Assembly: GCF_040807025.1 (NCBI RefSeq)
Contig: NC_090944.1
Coordinates: 111,538,238 to 111,602,237 of the forward strand
Reading direction: 5' to 3'
DNA: 64,000 nt
Source: Struthio camelus
Lineage: Eukaryota > Chordata > Aves > Struthioniformes > Struthionidae
Part shown: positions 29,315 through 38,544 of the stretch, one piece after another
How the letters are laid out: every line of letters starts with the position of its first letter
Numbering within the stretch: position 1 is the stretch's first letter
Program-made: the position numbers and the translations under genes
Notes under the pieces: model-generated
What the model saw: the letters and a program-made list of their open reading frames with translations, nothing else
Databases searched by the model: none
Told to the model about the DNA's origin: nothing

Positions 29315-29408
29315 CCTGAGTATTTCATTCGCGATTTGCGATTTCATTTGCTCTGTTTCATCAATGCACATTGCGCGCAGGTCAGCCGACGCTTGTGTTA
29401 ACGTGAGC
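29315..29408 (-). CDS. Possible coding exon, unrecognised
   Basis: Tentative. On the minus strand an open segment ends at a strong splice donor, CTCAGG then GTGAGT (donor GT at 29314-29313). It contains an ATG at 29371-29369 with G at -3, giving the 19-residue start MCIDETEQMKSQIANEILR in phase 0. Upstream, CCTAG ending at 29409 could be an acceptor, which would make this an internal 94-nt exon encoding about 12 further residues before the Met. The acidic, glutamine-rich peptide looks protein-like and not random, but it is short, I do not recognise the family, and I could not find partner exons to the left. It may be a first coding exon, part of a lncRNA, or chance. Confidence 0.25.
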
Positions 29409-29554
29409 CTAGGAAATTACCGTTAATTGCCCTGATTTAGCGTCAAATCCCCATCCTGGAAAATGTTTATTTCAGGTATTGACTGTGGGGATCAATCAGG
29501 AGCTTAGGCCTCTGCTTCAGGAATACAAACACATGTTGCCTCACACAGCAGTTT

Positions 29555-29564
29555 GGGGGGGGGG
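29555..29564 (+). repeat. Homopolymer G, 10 nt
   Basis: Ten consecutive G immediately before a donor-like CAGAG/GTAAGA in the GC-rich domain. Short, but a likely source of indel error if a transcript is modelled here. Confidence 0.95.
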
Positions 29565-30330
29565 TCAGAGGTAAGACAAAAATAAGCTGAGAAAGAGAGT
29601 AAAAGCCAAAGCGGGCTATGGAGGATGAAGGTGAAGGTCTGTGACAGAGGTGGCAGGGCTGTGCGCCCCTGGCTGCTTGTCCTGCCCGTGGCGGGGCTGA
29701 AGCGTGCCCAGCGCCAAACAGCGCGACTGCTACAGGAAAACTGGGAGCAGGACAAACAGGACCCGGTCCGTGCACCTCGGAGGCGGCAAAAACTGCACAG
29801 CCGGCCCCAGGACACTGCAGCGACATCCCGAGTCCCAAAGCAGAGCACACAGCCAGAGGTTTCACCGCGGCCGGCGGGGGCTGAGCGTGTGTTGCAGGAA
29901 CAGCACGCCGCGTCAGCCCATCAGGAAACGCGCCGAGCTGCCGCGCTGAGGAGGCTGTTGCGGGGCGGCCCTGCCTCCCAATTCCTCCTGTTTTTGAGCC
30001 AACGCCGCCCAGCGTAACGCCCAGGCGGTAACGGGGAGGACGTCGTCGTGCCCTCCCTACCCCAACGTGGTTCCCAGCACATGTGGGGGGAAGTGGGGAA
30101 AGGGCATTTTCCTTACTCAGTTTCTTAAAGAAAAGTGTTCCACGAGGGAGCTTGTTTTTTCTTTTTAGTATTTCCGACACCCCTGCAAGTATTCCTCCAT
30201 GCTGTCTTAATGCCTCAGCATTGAGACATGGCACTTGTGCATAAGGAATAAAACGTGAAACCTCACTGCAGACAAAGGATGAATTTTATTTACGCTGTAA
30301 CATGTTATTGACTTTTATTTTTTAATTAAG

Positions 30331-30533
30331 TTTTCATTACACTAGATGCGATAGGCGCGACACGCTTCAGGCATGACTATACTGTCACTGAAATTGATGG
30401 CAAAGTTCCTATGAAATTCACAGAGGAAAAAGCCATAGAAAGAATAGGGAAAAAATGGTACCTAGAATACACTGAACCCCCCGCAGTACAGAGACTGCAG
30501 GCTGATTTGGGCAATGAAGACGCCGCTGCCTGA
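30331..30533 (+). CDS. Possible 3' terminal coding exon, unrecognised
   Basis: Tentative. After a pyrimidine-rich tract ending in AATTAAG (AG at 30329-30330) the plus strand stays open for 67 codons to TGA at 30531-30533. There is no early ATG, as expected for a last exon. The frame includes DYTVTEIDGKVPMKFTEEK, then IERIGKKWYLEYTEPP, then an acidic, alanine-rich end GNEDAAA. This composition (charged and aromatic residues in a plausible protein pattern, in DNA that is not GC-rich) argues against chance. I do not recognise the protein. A possible 5' partner would lie in the GC-rich block 29560-30060, where CAGAG/GTAAGA at 29570/29571 is a good donor, but no join could be verified. A decayed retrocopy is the alternative. 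Confidence 0.35.
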
Positions 30534-31250
30534 GCGATCCCAGGTGTTAACATACATGTGTGCAAGATCTGGGCCTAAACATGCAGGCAGTGTCCTCCAG
30601 CTTTCTCCTTCTGGCTTGCCCCTTTTACATGGCCCTGACACCTCTCAAGAGGTGAAAAGAAATATAAAATTGTTTTAATTTTTTTCCCTTCCTGCATTAT
30701 TACACGTTTTTAAAGGCAGTATCAGCATAATTAGCAGTTACAAAGAAAAGGCTACAATTCAGCATAAGGGAGAAGAAATACTTTGTTCCTTTCCCATTAT
30801 AGTGACAGTGACAGTCAATATTTACTTGAATAATACATTAAATAACATACCATAAAAATAGCCTTTGTTTCCTACAAGATCACACATGCAGCTCTTACCA
30901 GGAAAACATGTTAATTTTTTCCACACTGAAATACTTTGCACATACCAAGTGTATGTTTATATATAAGCACATACCCAGATAACCAAACATATATATGCAA
31001 ACTTTAAAAACAGCCTCATGCAAGTGCTCCCTTTGTGTATTTGTGTGATCACTATCCATCAGTACACGCTAAGCTGTGTACAAGACACGGCTCTAGGTAC
31101 CTGCACAAAAATACTCTCTCCAGCACACAGAAAAGCATCATGCCCCACCCCTCGCGGGCACACAACTGCAGCCCTGTAGGTGCGGGAAGGGGCACACGTG
31201 CAGACACACGTGGCTGACACGACTGCACAATTTTCCCATAAACTATTTAA
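30534..31250. other. AT-rich stretch between candidate exon and tRNA
   Basis: If the 30331-30533 segment is a real last exon, this would be its 3' UTR. I see no clean AATAAA with a downstream GT-rich element here, only ATTAAA variants such as near 30837. No other feature is recognised. Confidence 0.4.
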
Positions 31251-31313
31251 GCTTCTCCGCCACCCCGGCCGAGCGCAGCCAGAGAAGACCCAAAAAAGCC
31301 CTCTCCGCCTCCC

Positions 31314-31318
31314 AAAAA
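31314..31318 (-). terminator. Pol III terminator (T5) with T6 backup
   Basis: Six nucleotides past the tRNA 3' end the minus strand has TTTTT, and a second run TTTTTT follows at 31297-31292. Pol III terminates at runs of four or more T in the RNA-like strand, so read-through would be short. Confidence 0.85.
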
Positions 31319-31336
31319 GCTGTGTGCTCCAGGTGA

Positions 31337-31347
31337 GGCTCGAACTC
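31337..31347 (-). promoter_or_regulatory. Pol III B box within the tRNA
   Basis: The minus strand reads GAGTTCGAGCC in the T arm, close to the consensus GGTTCGANTCC bound by TFIIIC. Confidence 0.85.
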
Positions 31348-31360
31348 ACAACCTCGGCAT

Positions 31361-31380
31361 TGCTCGGCTTTGTACTGCTG
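31361..31380 (-). other. tRNA intron, 20 nt
   Basis: Intron between nucleotides 37 and 38 of the tRNA, the only position at which eukaryotic nuclear tRNA genes carry introns. Removing it restores a 7-nt anticodon loop CTTATAA. It contains GTAC, complementary to the GTAC at the end of the anticodon stem. Its exact length depends on placing the junction among adjacent A residues. Confidence 0.85.
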
Positions 31381-31399
31381 TATAAGTACCGCGCGCTAA

Positions 31400-31411
31400 C
31401 CGATTGCGCCA
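31400..31411 (-). promoter_or_regulatory. Pol III A box within the tRNA
   Basis: The minus strand reads TGGCGCAATCGG across nucleotides 8-19 of the tRNA, matching the type 2 Pol III A-box consensus TRGCNNARNNGG. Confidence 0.85.
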
Positions 31412-34201
31412 CTGGAGCCCTGACACCAACTCCTCCCGAACGGTTTATGAAGGGCTCGCCCAGGCCGGGCCCGGCCGTGACAACCGCGCGGCGCCCGGCC
31501 GCCCGCCGCGCCCTACGCCAACCGCGCGTAACGGCTCCGTGGCTGGACCGCGCGCGCGGGCCTCACGGGCCGCGCTCTCGCCGTTAACGGCCGCTAGCGG
31601 CGGCGGGGAAAGAGGGGAGGACGCTGTGCTGGCCCGGCAAGAGGGCGCCCCCAGCTACGGGACGGGGTAGAGCGGCGGCGGTGCCGGGGACAAAGCCCTC
31701 GCCCCCGCGCGTCCGCGGCGAGGCGCGCAGCCGGCCGCAAGGCCGGCAAGGCGGTGGCCGCCGGCAGAGCCCGGCCCCCTCCGCCGCGCGCGGGCGGGGC
31801 CTGTCCCGAGGGGCGGGGCGGGGCGCCGCCTGCTGCGGGGCCTCCGGCCGGGGCGGGAGGCCCGGGGCACGGGGGTGGGTGGGGGGAGACGACAAGCAAG
31901 CAGGCGGCCGGCCGCGTGGAAACGACACGCGGTTTTCCAGTGAAACGTGGAGAGGGAGAACTGAGCCGGGGGTTCCCTCAGGCAGCGTATGGCCTTGACA
32001 CGGCTGGCACGGGCGGCCCTTGCCGCAGCTCACGGGTTTCTTTAAAAAAAGGGGCGTTACCGCAAAGCCACGGCGCCGACCGAAACGCGTTGGGGGCCCG
32101 CGTCGCAGGCGGGCGCGCACGCACGGAGGCCCTTGGGTGAAGGCGTTAGCTGCAGGCCACTACGGTTCATCTTCACCCTCGTTCACATTGGTGAGGAAAC
32201 AAATCTTAGGCATCTGCCTGCTGAGCTTAGTTCCAAAACAAAGATAAAAGCAATTAATTGCAGTCACTAAATTACATGGTTATCCCTGGAGCGTCACTAG
32301 CCGTATAGCCTAGAGCTTTGCAATCTACTCAGAGCCACTTTGACTTTGAAAGTACTGCTTCCAAGTACGTGCTGCTTTACTGCCGTTGGTTGTGATACGA
32401 GAGATGTGCTGAAACTTTTGAACCAAGTAGTACAGTTAAATCATGATTCATTATTTATTACAGTTAAGTCATGATCAAATGATTTTAGATGGTGCTCAAT
32501 AGAGCTAACCAAAAACACTGTTTTTATCCTGTATCAGTAATTCAACAAAGGATTGCTTTACCTTAAATTGACTTCATCTTACTTTAGCCCAAGCACAGAG
32601 AGTCTGTAACATAAAGACACTACATATACAAGATCTAATTAAACTGGTTGTTTCAATACCTGACAGTTTTGGCTTGCTGTTTTTTCAGAATTCAAGAATG
32701 GAGTAAGGTACTTGGATATGAAAATGATGAATAGATCTGAAAGACTGACATTACTTAAATAGAAACAACACAATGTGTATGTGATGTATTAATTGCTTAG
32801 AAATAGTTATTAAAAAAACAAAGCATAGCCTTATGCACATACTTCCTGTTAAAGAATACTGCTAACATGGATTTATTCTCCAGTCAGCTCTGTCACTTTC
32901 ATTATGTGGCAGGAAAAGACTAAAAACAAAACTGACATCAGCAGACTTTTAAACCCACGTAATGCTCCAATATTGTTACGTGGTTGAGACAAAGAAATAT
33001 TTTTTCTTTTTTTTTCCATCCACCATTAAGTATTGTCACCATACTTACTTTCCTAGAACTTGGACAGCTCTGCTGGGTTGCTGACATTATTATTAGAAAA
33101 ACACCTTCCTTTCTGCATCTGCTTTTATTGTGGGCAGAGGAACAAGTTTTGGATATTTCAGTACGGAGTGCATGATTTTTCCACTACGGAACAAAAAGGG
33201 CTTGGATTTCCATGGCCTTTAAAACTGAAATATTAATGGCCTGGCAGCAGGTGACAGGCACTCACAGCCAGTTTTTAATAAACAGCAGTGATCTGCAACC
33301 ACTCTGACATACTGAGTTATGTGTGACTTTATCCAAGCAATTGCTTCCTTCCCTATCTCTGATTCATAAATGAACTGCAACCTTTTGAGACTTGTTTGAA
33401 TGGAGACAAGATGCTTCTGATTTGCTGCCAAGAAAGTTTTTTTGCTGTCAGTACTGTTACTATGAGCATTACTAAGAATGTGTTTCAGTCATGGGCACCA
33501 CTGACAGGTGGAATAACATGTAGTTGCTGTATTTGACCATTGATGAAGGTGGCTGGCATACAGAAGGAAGAAGTGCTGTCAGTTATTTTCTTAGACCATC
33601 ACATCTTACATCTTCACTTAGGTTTAGTTGGTATACCAGAAAACTGCAGCTGCCTTCTTTACCATTAGCAGTGGGGTCCTGCCACTAGCAAATAAAATGT
33701 GCTATACCATGCAAAGACTGCCGTGAACTTAATTTCATCCAAAAAGTGCTTTTTGGGAAATACAGAATTGTCAAGAAGAATCGTTACTGAAATTACAAAC
33801 ATACAACAGGTTCTTTATTGTAGAGTTAGCCTTAGGCTCAGGCAAGACGGAGGACTCCGTGAGTCTGCTTTTGATGTCTAGATAGATGGCAATGACTACG
33901 GTATTATTTTAATCAGCCTTCCCATAAAAGTAATGGCAATAGTGATGATTCTAGTAGATTTCATAGGATCTTTGACTCTTCTGTTGTGCTATTTGATTCA
34001 CTTCTTTCTTATATTGATCCACACAGAGACTGAGTGCCCTTGAGAGTATGCTTATAAATGTAACAGTGAAATTTGGCCAGGTGAATTTGTATGTAGGTGG
34101 GAATACTGTACTTGGGCTCAGTAGCAGGTGTGTTGCTGATTAGAATTTTTATTTCATGCAACTCCAGCAACTTGAGAGTCTTCTATCCAGTAAATTATAT
34201 A

Positions 34202-34228
34202 AATAAAGTTTTAATTTAAAAAAAAAAA
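34202..34228 (+). promoter_or_regulatory. Polyadenylation-like signal followed by A run
   Basis: AATAAA at 34202-34207 is followed 10 nt later by 11 consecutive A (34218-34228). This is the layout of a transcript 3' end or of a retrocopied poly(A) tail on the plus strand. I recognise no exon in the preceding kilobase, so its owner is unknown, and chance is possible in AT-rich DNA. Confidence 0.3.
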
Positions 34229-37200
34229 GTTTGTTTATATTTGTGCTCAAAGCAAGGTTTAAAACAAACAGAAAAAGCCAGTATTAGCCAAAAATAGAAT
34301 AAGGAAGAGTTTTTAAGCAGGTGAAATGGATTACTTAGTCATATCCTTCTCTTCCGTTTCCACTTTCCTCACAGAGTAATGAAAAAGGAGAAGTGTAAGT
34401 TAAAGCTTTCCTAATGCTGCAGAAAGTTATTTGCTTTCTTGCTTTCTGCTGCTTGCAGAACCTCCAGGTTTTCAGTTCAGCGTAGCTCCATTAGTGTAAC
34501 CCCAAAGTAGATAAATCACAGTCTCTGGATTACACAGCGACAGAAAGGCAAAGCTGAAACAGTACTGAATATTTCTTCAAATCACTGATAAATGCAAACC
34601 TGCACTGGTGAAGATTTTTCAAAATACTTGTTAGCACTAAGTATGACAAAAAGGTTAACCTCTGAGTGTGTCCGGGTACAAGGTTTAAGAATCAGTTTTC
34701 ACAATGCTATTTGCTGTCAAGAATAGAATGAGCAGCCTGGGGTGGGAAGGAGTCACGCTGTATGATCTGTTTCTCTCTCCCCTCCCTGGGAACTCTAAAC
34801 TGTGCTAGTTCTTTATCATCACATCTTTAGGTGAATAAAATTAATATAGGGAATAACAGAAAGATGACCAAATGTATAGATCACTTCAATAGAGATAAAA
34901 TGCTGGCCAGCAAACCTGAATACTTCTTCTAACTAGAAAAGTTGTGTCAAAATTTTTCGAATGTGTTTTTTGTTACCATATGCCGCTTGCTGGACACCAG
35001 TTAGTAAATTTAAGCCACTTATAGGTCTGGTGATTAGGGAAAGCAGAAAAATAGCCCAGGTGCTGAACTGAGTTTTTCCACTACCACTTTTTTCCCCCCA
35101 CCCTCAATGCAAAAGATGAGTTATTTTTGTTTAGCAGGTTTGTGCTTCAGTAGTCTTGCGTGGCTCTGGCAGCAAAAAAGCTGACCAATTAGATTCATTA
35201 CATTTGCATGAAAGTAAGAGTCTGAGCAGAAAGTGAAAGCAGAACTTGGGACCTGGCTTCTGGAGCTGATTTTGATGGTTGTGTGGTTGTGAAGTCAACT
35301 GCAAGGCAGACTGGCAAAAAAATCCAGGCCCCCAAGGCATACATATTTACTTCAGTGTCACAGAGACTGCAGCAGTGGCTTTCCTTTATCTTTCCCATAC
35401 GCTTCACAGAAATGGGGTTTTCTGGCCCAGTACTTACAGGCTGCACAGAACCTTTTTTAGCCCATCTCACGGAAAAAGCGGTGTACCCTTACGCCTGTTA
35501 CATGCATGAAAAGGCTATTAACTGCATTTTTCAAAATCTTTTTTGTTTCAGAACGTTACAGAAAATGCTATCCTGCAGTAGTGACCTCAGCTTCATACTA
35601 ATGGTAAATTTTATGAGTGAACTTCGTTTGTTTCCTCTGTGAATGAGTCTGCCTGTGAGTTTTTCACATCTCACTGCAGCCACAAAATGGATTTACCAGC
35701 CTGTGACTGAGATAGTTTTCTCTGCAGATAATAGTACCTTGCATTCTACCTAGTGGAAAAAAAAGTAGAGACTAGGGATTAGGATGGGGGTTACAGACAG
35801 AATAGCCCTGCACTTAGAGCTGGCACATTAATTCCAGAGTGAACAAGGCTTGGCTCTATCTATTCCAGGATCTGTGGTTTTCCCTGCTGCGGCTTTGTAC
35901 AAGCTCTTGGTTTTCATGCTGGACAAATGGAAATCCTGCTCTGCAATACATGTTAATAATGATGAGGCAGAGCTTTACAAAACCTTTGTGATTAAAAGAG
36001 ATCGCCATCAGTTCTTCTGGTCCCACCACGCTAGGTCACACTCCCCTAGATAAAAACGTATTTTAAATGGAAGATCTCTTTTCTTCTCAACTAAATGGTG
36101 TGCCAGCAGCTTACAGTACAAAAGCACTGAAACGCTCCTGCCTGTAGGTCCAAAAACAGGAATAATGACTGTTTATATCTCACCACAGTCATTCTGATAA
36201 TAGAAATTTCATGTGCTAAATAAATAATGTTAGATTTTTTTTTAATTCACTGAAATAAAAGTTGCTTTGTGCTTATTTCAAAGGAAAGTATTACCAGACT
36301 ACCATTCTGATTATACTAGTGTAGCTAAACTGTAATTCCCTGTGTGGTTGTTTTTATCACAGAATAAATTGAGCTTTTTTGAGCAATTATATGAGTAGTT
36401 TAAACTAAACTTCAAAGTGATATAGTTGAACTTAAAGAAAAGAGAGACACCCTTCTACTTAGTGGAATAAGAGTGTGCTGTTACCTCAATCTTTGTTCAA
36501 ACTCATATGTCAGTGTTTATTTTCCATAGGACAATTATAGTGGTATAAGCTAAAGAACTCCCGGATTTGTACCATTCCAGCATACTGATTCTTCAGTTCA
36601 TCAGCTGAACTGCTTCATATACACAGGCCAGGGAGGATTTTCGGTTCATTTTTAAACAAATCGTATTATACCCATACGTAGCTGTGCCCTGAACATAACG
36701 TAGATGTAATAGGAAGACTAAGCTACGTCAACAGCAGCTAAAAAGCTCTAACATTTTGGAATGGCTTGAGTTTTTCATCAACCACCCACTTCGCGTATTC
36801 TAACGCTGATACGAAATATTTGTACGTTTACTTATTAAAATTGGGGGCAGGAGGAGCAACAGAGTGAGCAATCCTGTAGGAACTGTGTAGACATGGAACA
36901 GAAATTCGTGATGGAATAAAGAATAATACAGACCTGGATCTGAATGTGCAATGCCTAATAATTGTCAGTTTCTCGTTTGCCTAATAATGTGATGGCAACA
37001 TGCTGTACTTTCCCAAAGGCGTCATAGAATCATACTCAGCTCTGTAACAAGCCCTGCTACAACAGTGACAAAGTGTGGATCAAATTAGAATGATCGTTTA
37101 TGTACAGCGTCCTTTGGTTTCAAAAATGCAAGACTAAAATGCAGTCTTTCTTTTTGTTATCTGGCAGAAGAAGATCGCAGTGTTTTCACCCACGCTCTCT

Positions 37201-37937
37201 CAAACGTTCAGACAGAGAAGCTTAAGGGTAGGTGAGAAAAGGGTGGGTTCCATTATCAAGCCTCAGACGTATGGGAGGAGGCTGACAGGATAGGAAAAGA
37301 GATCAAATCCATAATCCTTGAATTTAGCCACCAATTGCAGCGTAGTGCCAAATGTAGTTATATCTGTATGAGCCATGTTGAGGCTTGCAGAGTAAACAAT
37401 ACTGCTATCTAAGCTACCTCTGAGTAGGACTGGGGCAGACTTTGACTCCCATTCACTGCTAGCACTGGTGAAGCAGCACTGGTTTTAGCAGCTCATGGTA
37501 TCTCCTTGTTAAAAAGCAGGCAAGTTATAGTAGTTGGGAGACCTGCCCGGAAAAGGAGTCTTCACTCACAAGGGAAGACTACTTTGCTTCAGAGAAGATG
37601 TCTTACAGCCTGACAGGTTTCCATAGTGGTATCTTAAAGGGATGCAATTTCAAAGGTTTCTACATATGTACATGAAATTCTCCATTCACAATATTGGGTG
37701 CTTCAGAACGTATGGTCATACATTATAAATGTTATACATACACATGACTAGTACTGGATTTGAACTCTACCTGCATGCCTAATAGGAGCTTACAAAGTCT
37801 TGTTACACTCTTTCCTCTAGCCTGCCTTATCATCTCTACTTCCCCCCACTTTAACAAAAAAAATTTCACCAAACCTTTTTCATATCCCCATACTTACATC
37901 TGAATTTCCCCACTGCTGGGAGCTACCTTTGCTTTCA

Positions 37938-38017
37938 TTATATATATACACGTGTAAATGCATACATTATACATAGTATAGTATACATAGTATATATATT
38001 TATGTATACATATATAA
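37938..38017. repeat. TA-rich low-complexity tract
   Basis: Interrupted TATATA and ATACAT units just upstream of the HAAO promoter region. Simple repeat. Confidence 0.8.
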
Positions 38018-38340
38018 AAAATCTAAACTTTGAGTAACCGCTCTCAACTTGTGTTTAGCTTTGAAAACTGCTGTTTCTATATCAAGCTTGAAGGATGTGC
38101 ATGCCCAAATCTTGCCCATTCTTCTAAGTCTCTCAGTTTGTCTATGTAACAAGGCAGTTCCCCTAGATAGAGGTAACACTCTAGCTGATGCGGTAAAGAG
38201 AATTAAGCAACCTCTTGTGAGCAAAATGAGTCTCAGATAAATTTTTTAAAAAATGCTAGTCAATTATTAGCCAAGCTGCAGGAGGACTAGTACTCTTTAC
38301 AAAGTAACCTTTGGCTGATGGACCTGTCCTCAAGCCTGAA

Positions 38341-38464
38341 GACACCTCTCCTACCAACCAATCCCCTGAGCTCTGGGGTTAGAGTCACGTGCAGTTTGCT
38401 CACTGAAAGAGCACTCTGCAAACTCTAACTTAATCTTCCTCAAAAGTGTCATAGCTGGTGGACC
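38341..38464 (+). promoter_or_regulatory. HAAO: Putative HAAO proximal promoter and 5' UTR
   Basis: The 120 bp before the HAAO ATG hold a CCAAT box at 38358-38362 and a palindromic E-box CACGTG at 38386-38391. No clear TATA box and no CpG island are present, which fits a gene with tissue-restricted (liver and kidney type) expression better than a housekeeping one. The start codon context ACCATGG is a near-perfect Kozak match. The transcription start is not visible from sequence; these motifs could also be incidental, and an upstream noncoding exon is possible. Confidence 0.45.
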
Positions 38465-38544
38465 ATGGAGCTTCTTATAAATGTAAGAAAATGGATAGAA
38501 GAAAACAAAGCTGCCTTTTTGCCACCTGTGTGCAATAAACTGAT
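38465..38544 (+). CDS. HAAO: HAAO coding exon 1
   Basis: Starts at the ATG in context ACCATGG and encodes residues 1-26 plus two bases of Met27. It ends at donor GTAAGT (38545). The peptide includes VRKWIEENK and the conserved FLPPVCNKL. The start aligns exactly with the human start, so numbering is unchanged between species. It is not inside a CpG island. Confidence 0.95.

Larger units (their letters stand above)
28850..30060. promoter_or_regulatory. GC-rich, CpG-containing domain, possible promoter
   Basis: Composition shifts sharply from AT-rich to GC-rich in two blocks, about 28850-29290 and 29620-30060. The second has many CpG dinucleotides. The first contains CCAAAATGGC (about 29091-29100), close to the YY1 site core. 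Long open frames across this region on both strands (for example 29467-30234 minus and 29625-30017 plus) are what high GC content produces by chance, so I do not call them as genes. A coding-like minus-strand segment lies at its inner edge (29315-29408) and a plus-strand one just to its right (30331-30533). A shared bidirectional promoter would fit, but that is inference. Confidence 0.45.
31325..31418 (-). tRNA. tRNA-Ile (anticodon UAU), intron-containing
   Basis: The minus strand folds as a complete tRNA. The acceptor arm GCTCCAG pairs with CTGGAGC and is followed by discriminator A at 31325. The D arm is GCGC/GCGC, the anticodon stem CGGTA pairs with TGCCG, and the T loop is TTCGAGC. The anticodon TAT occupies 31384-31382. 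After the A at position 37 a 20-nt intron (31380-31361) interrupts the loop at the canonical site; the mature length without CCA is 74 nt. The sequence matches the vertebrate tRNA-Ile-UAU family, which carries an intron at this site. The mature tRNA decodes the rare AUA isoleucine codon after splicing by the TSEN endonuclease. Internal Pol III promoter boxes are intact and a T-run terminator follows. It appears fully functional. Confidence 0.97.
31251..32150. promoter_or_regulatory. CpG island around the tRNA gene
   Basis: Very GC- and CpG-rich, densest at about 31430-31900 with GC-box-like GGGGCGGGG strings (near 31811-31825). It abuts the 5' end of the minus-strand tRNA gene. CpG islands mark open, unmethylated chromatin and commonly hold Pol II start sites. 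Here it may serve the tRNA locus or an unannotated transcript in either direction. It lies more than 6 kb from the HAAO start codon, so it is not HAAO's immediate promoter. Open frames on both strands inside it show no protein family that I recognise. Confidence 0.8.
32151..38340. other. Intergenic DNA upstream of HAAO
   Basis: AT-rich sequence between the CpG island and the HAAO promoter. No supported coding exon. It contains a polyadenylation-like site near 34202 and a TA-rich patch near 37938-38017. Noncoding first exons of HAAO could lie here unseen. Confidence 0.5.

Noticed and set aside
29467-30234. 255-codon minus-strand open frame in the GC-rich block
   Set aside because: High GC content leaves frames open on both strands here. 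The translation is proline-, alanine- and cysteine-rich without family resemblance and overlaps an equally open plus-strand frame.
31404-32140. Open frames of 88 to 178 codons within the CpG island
   Set aside because: Arg/Pro/Gly/Ala-rich translations on both strands, as expected by chance in very GC-rich DNA.
37022-37035. TCATAGAATCATA string resembling a CR1 3' end
   Set aside because: It is not followed by the GGTTGGAAGGGACC block that defines CR1 tails.
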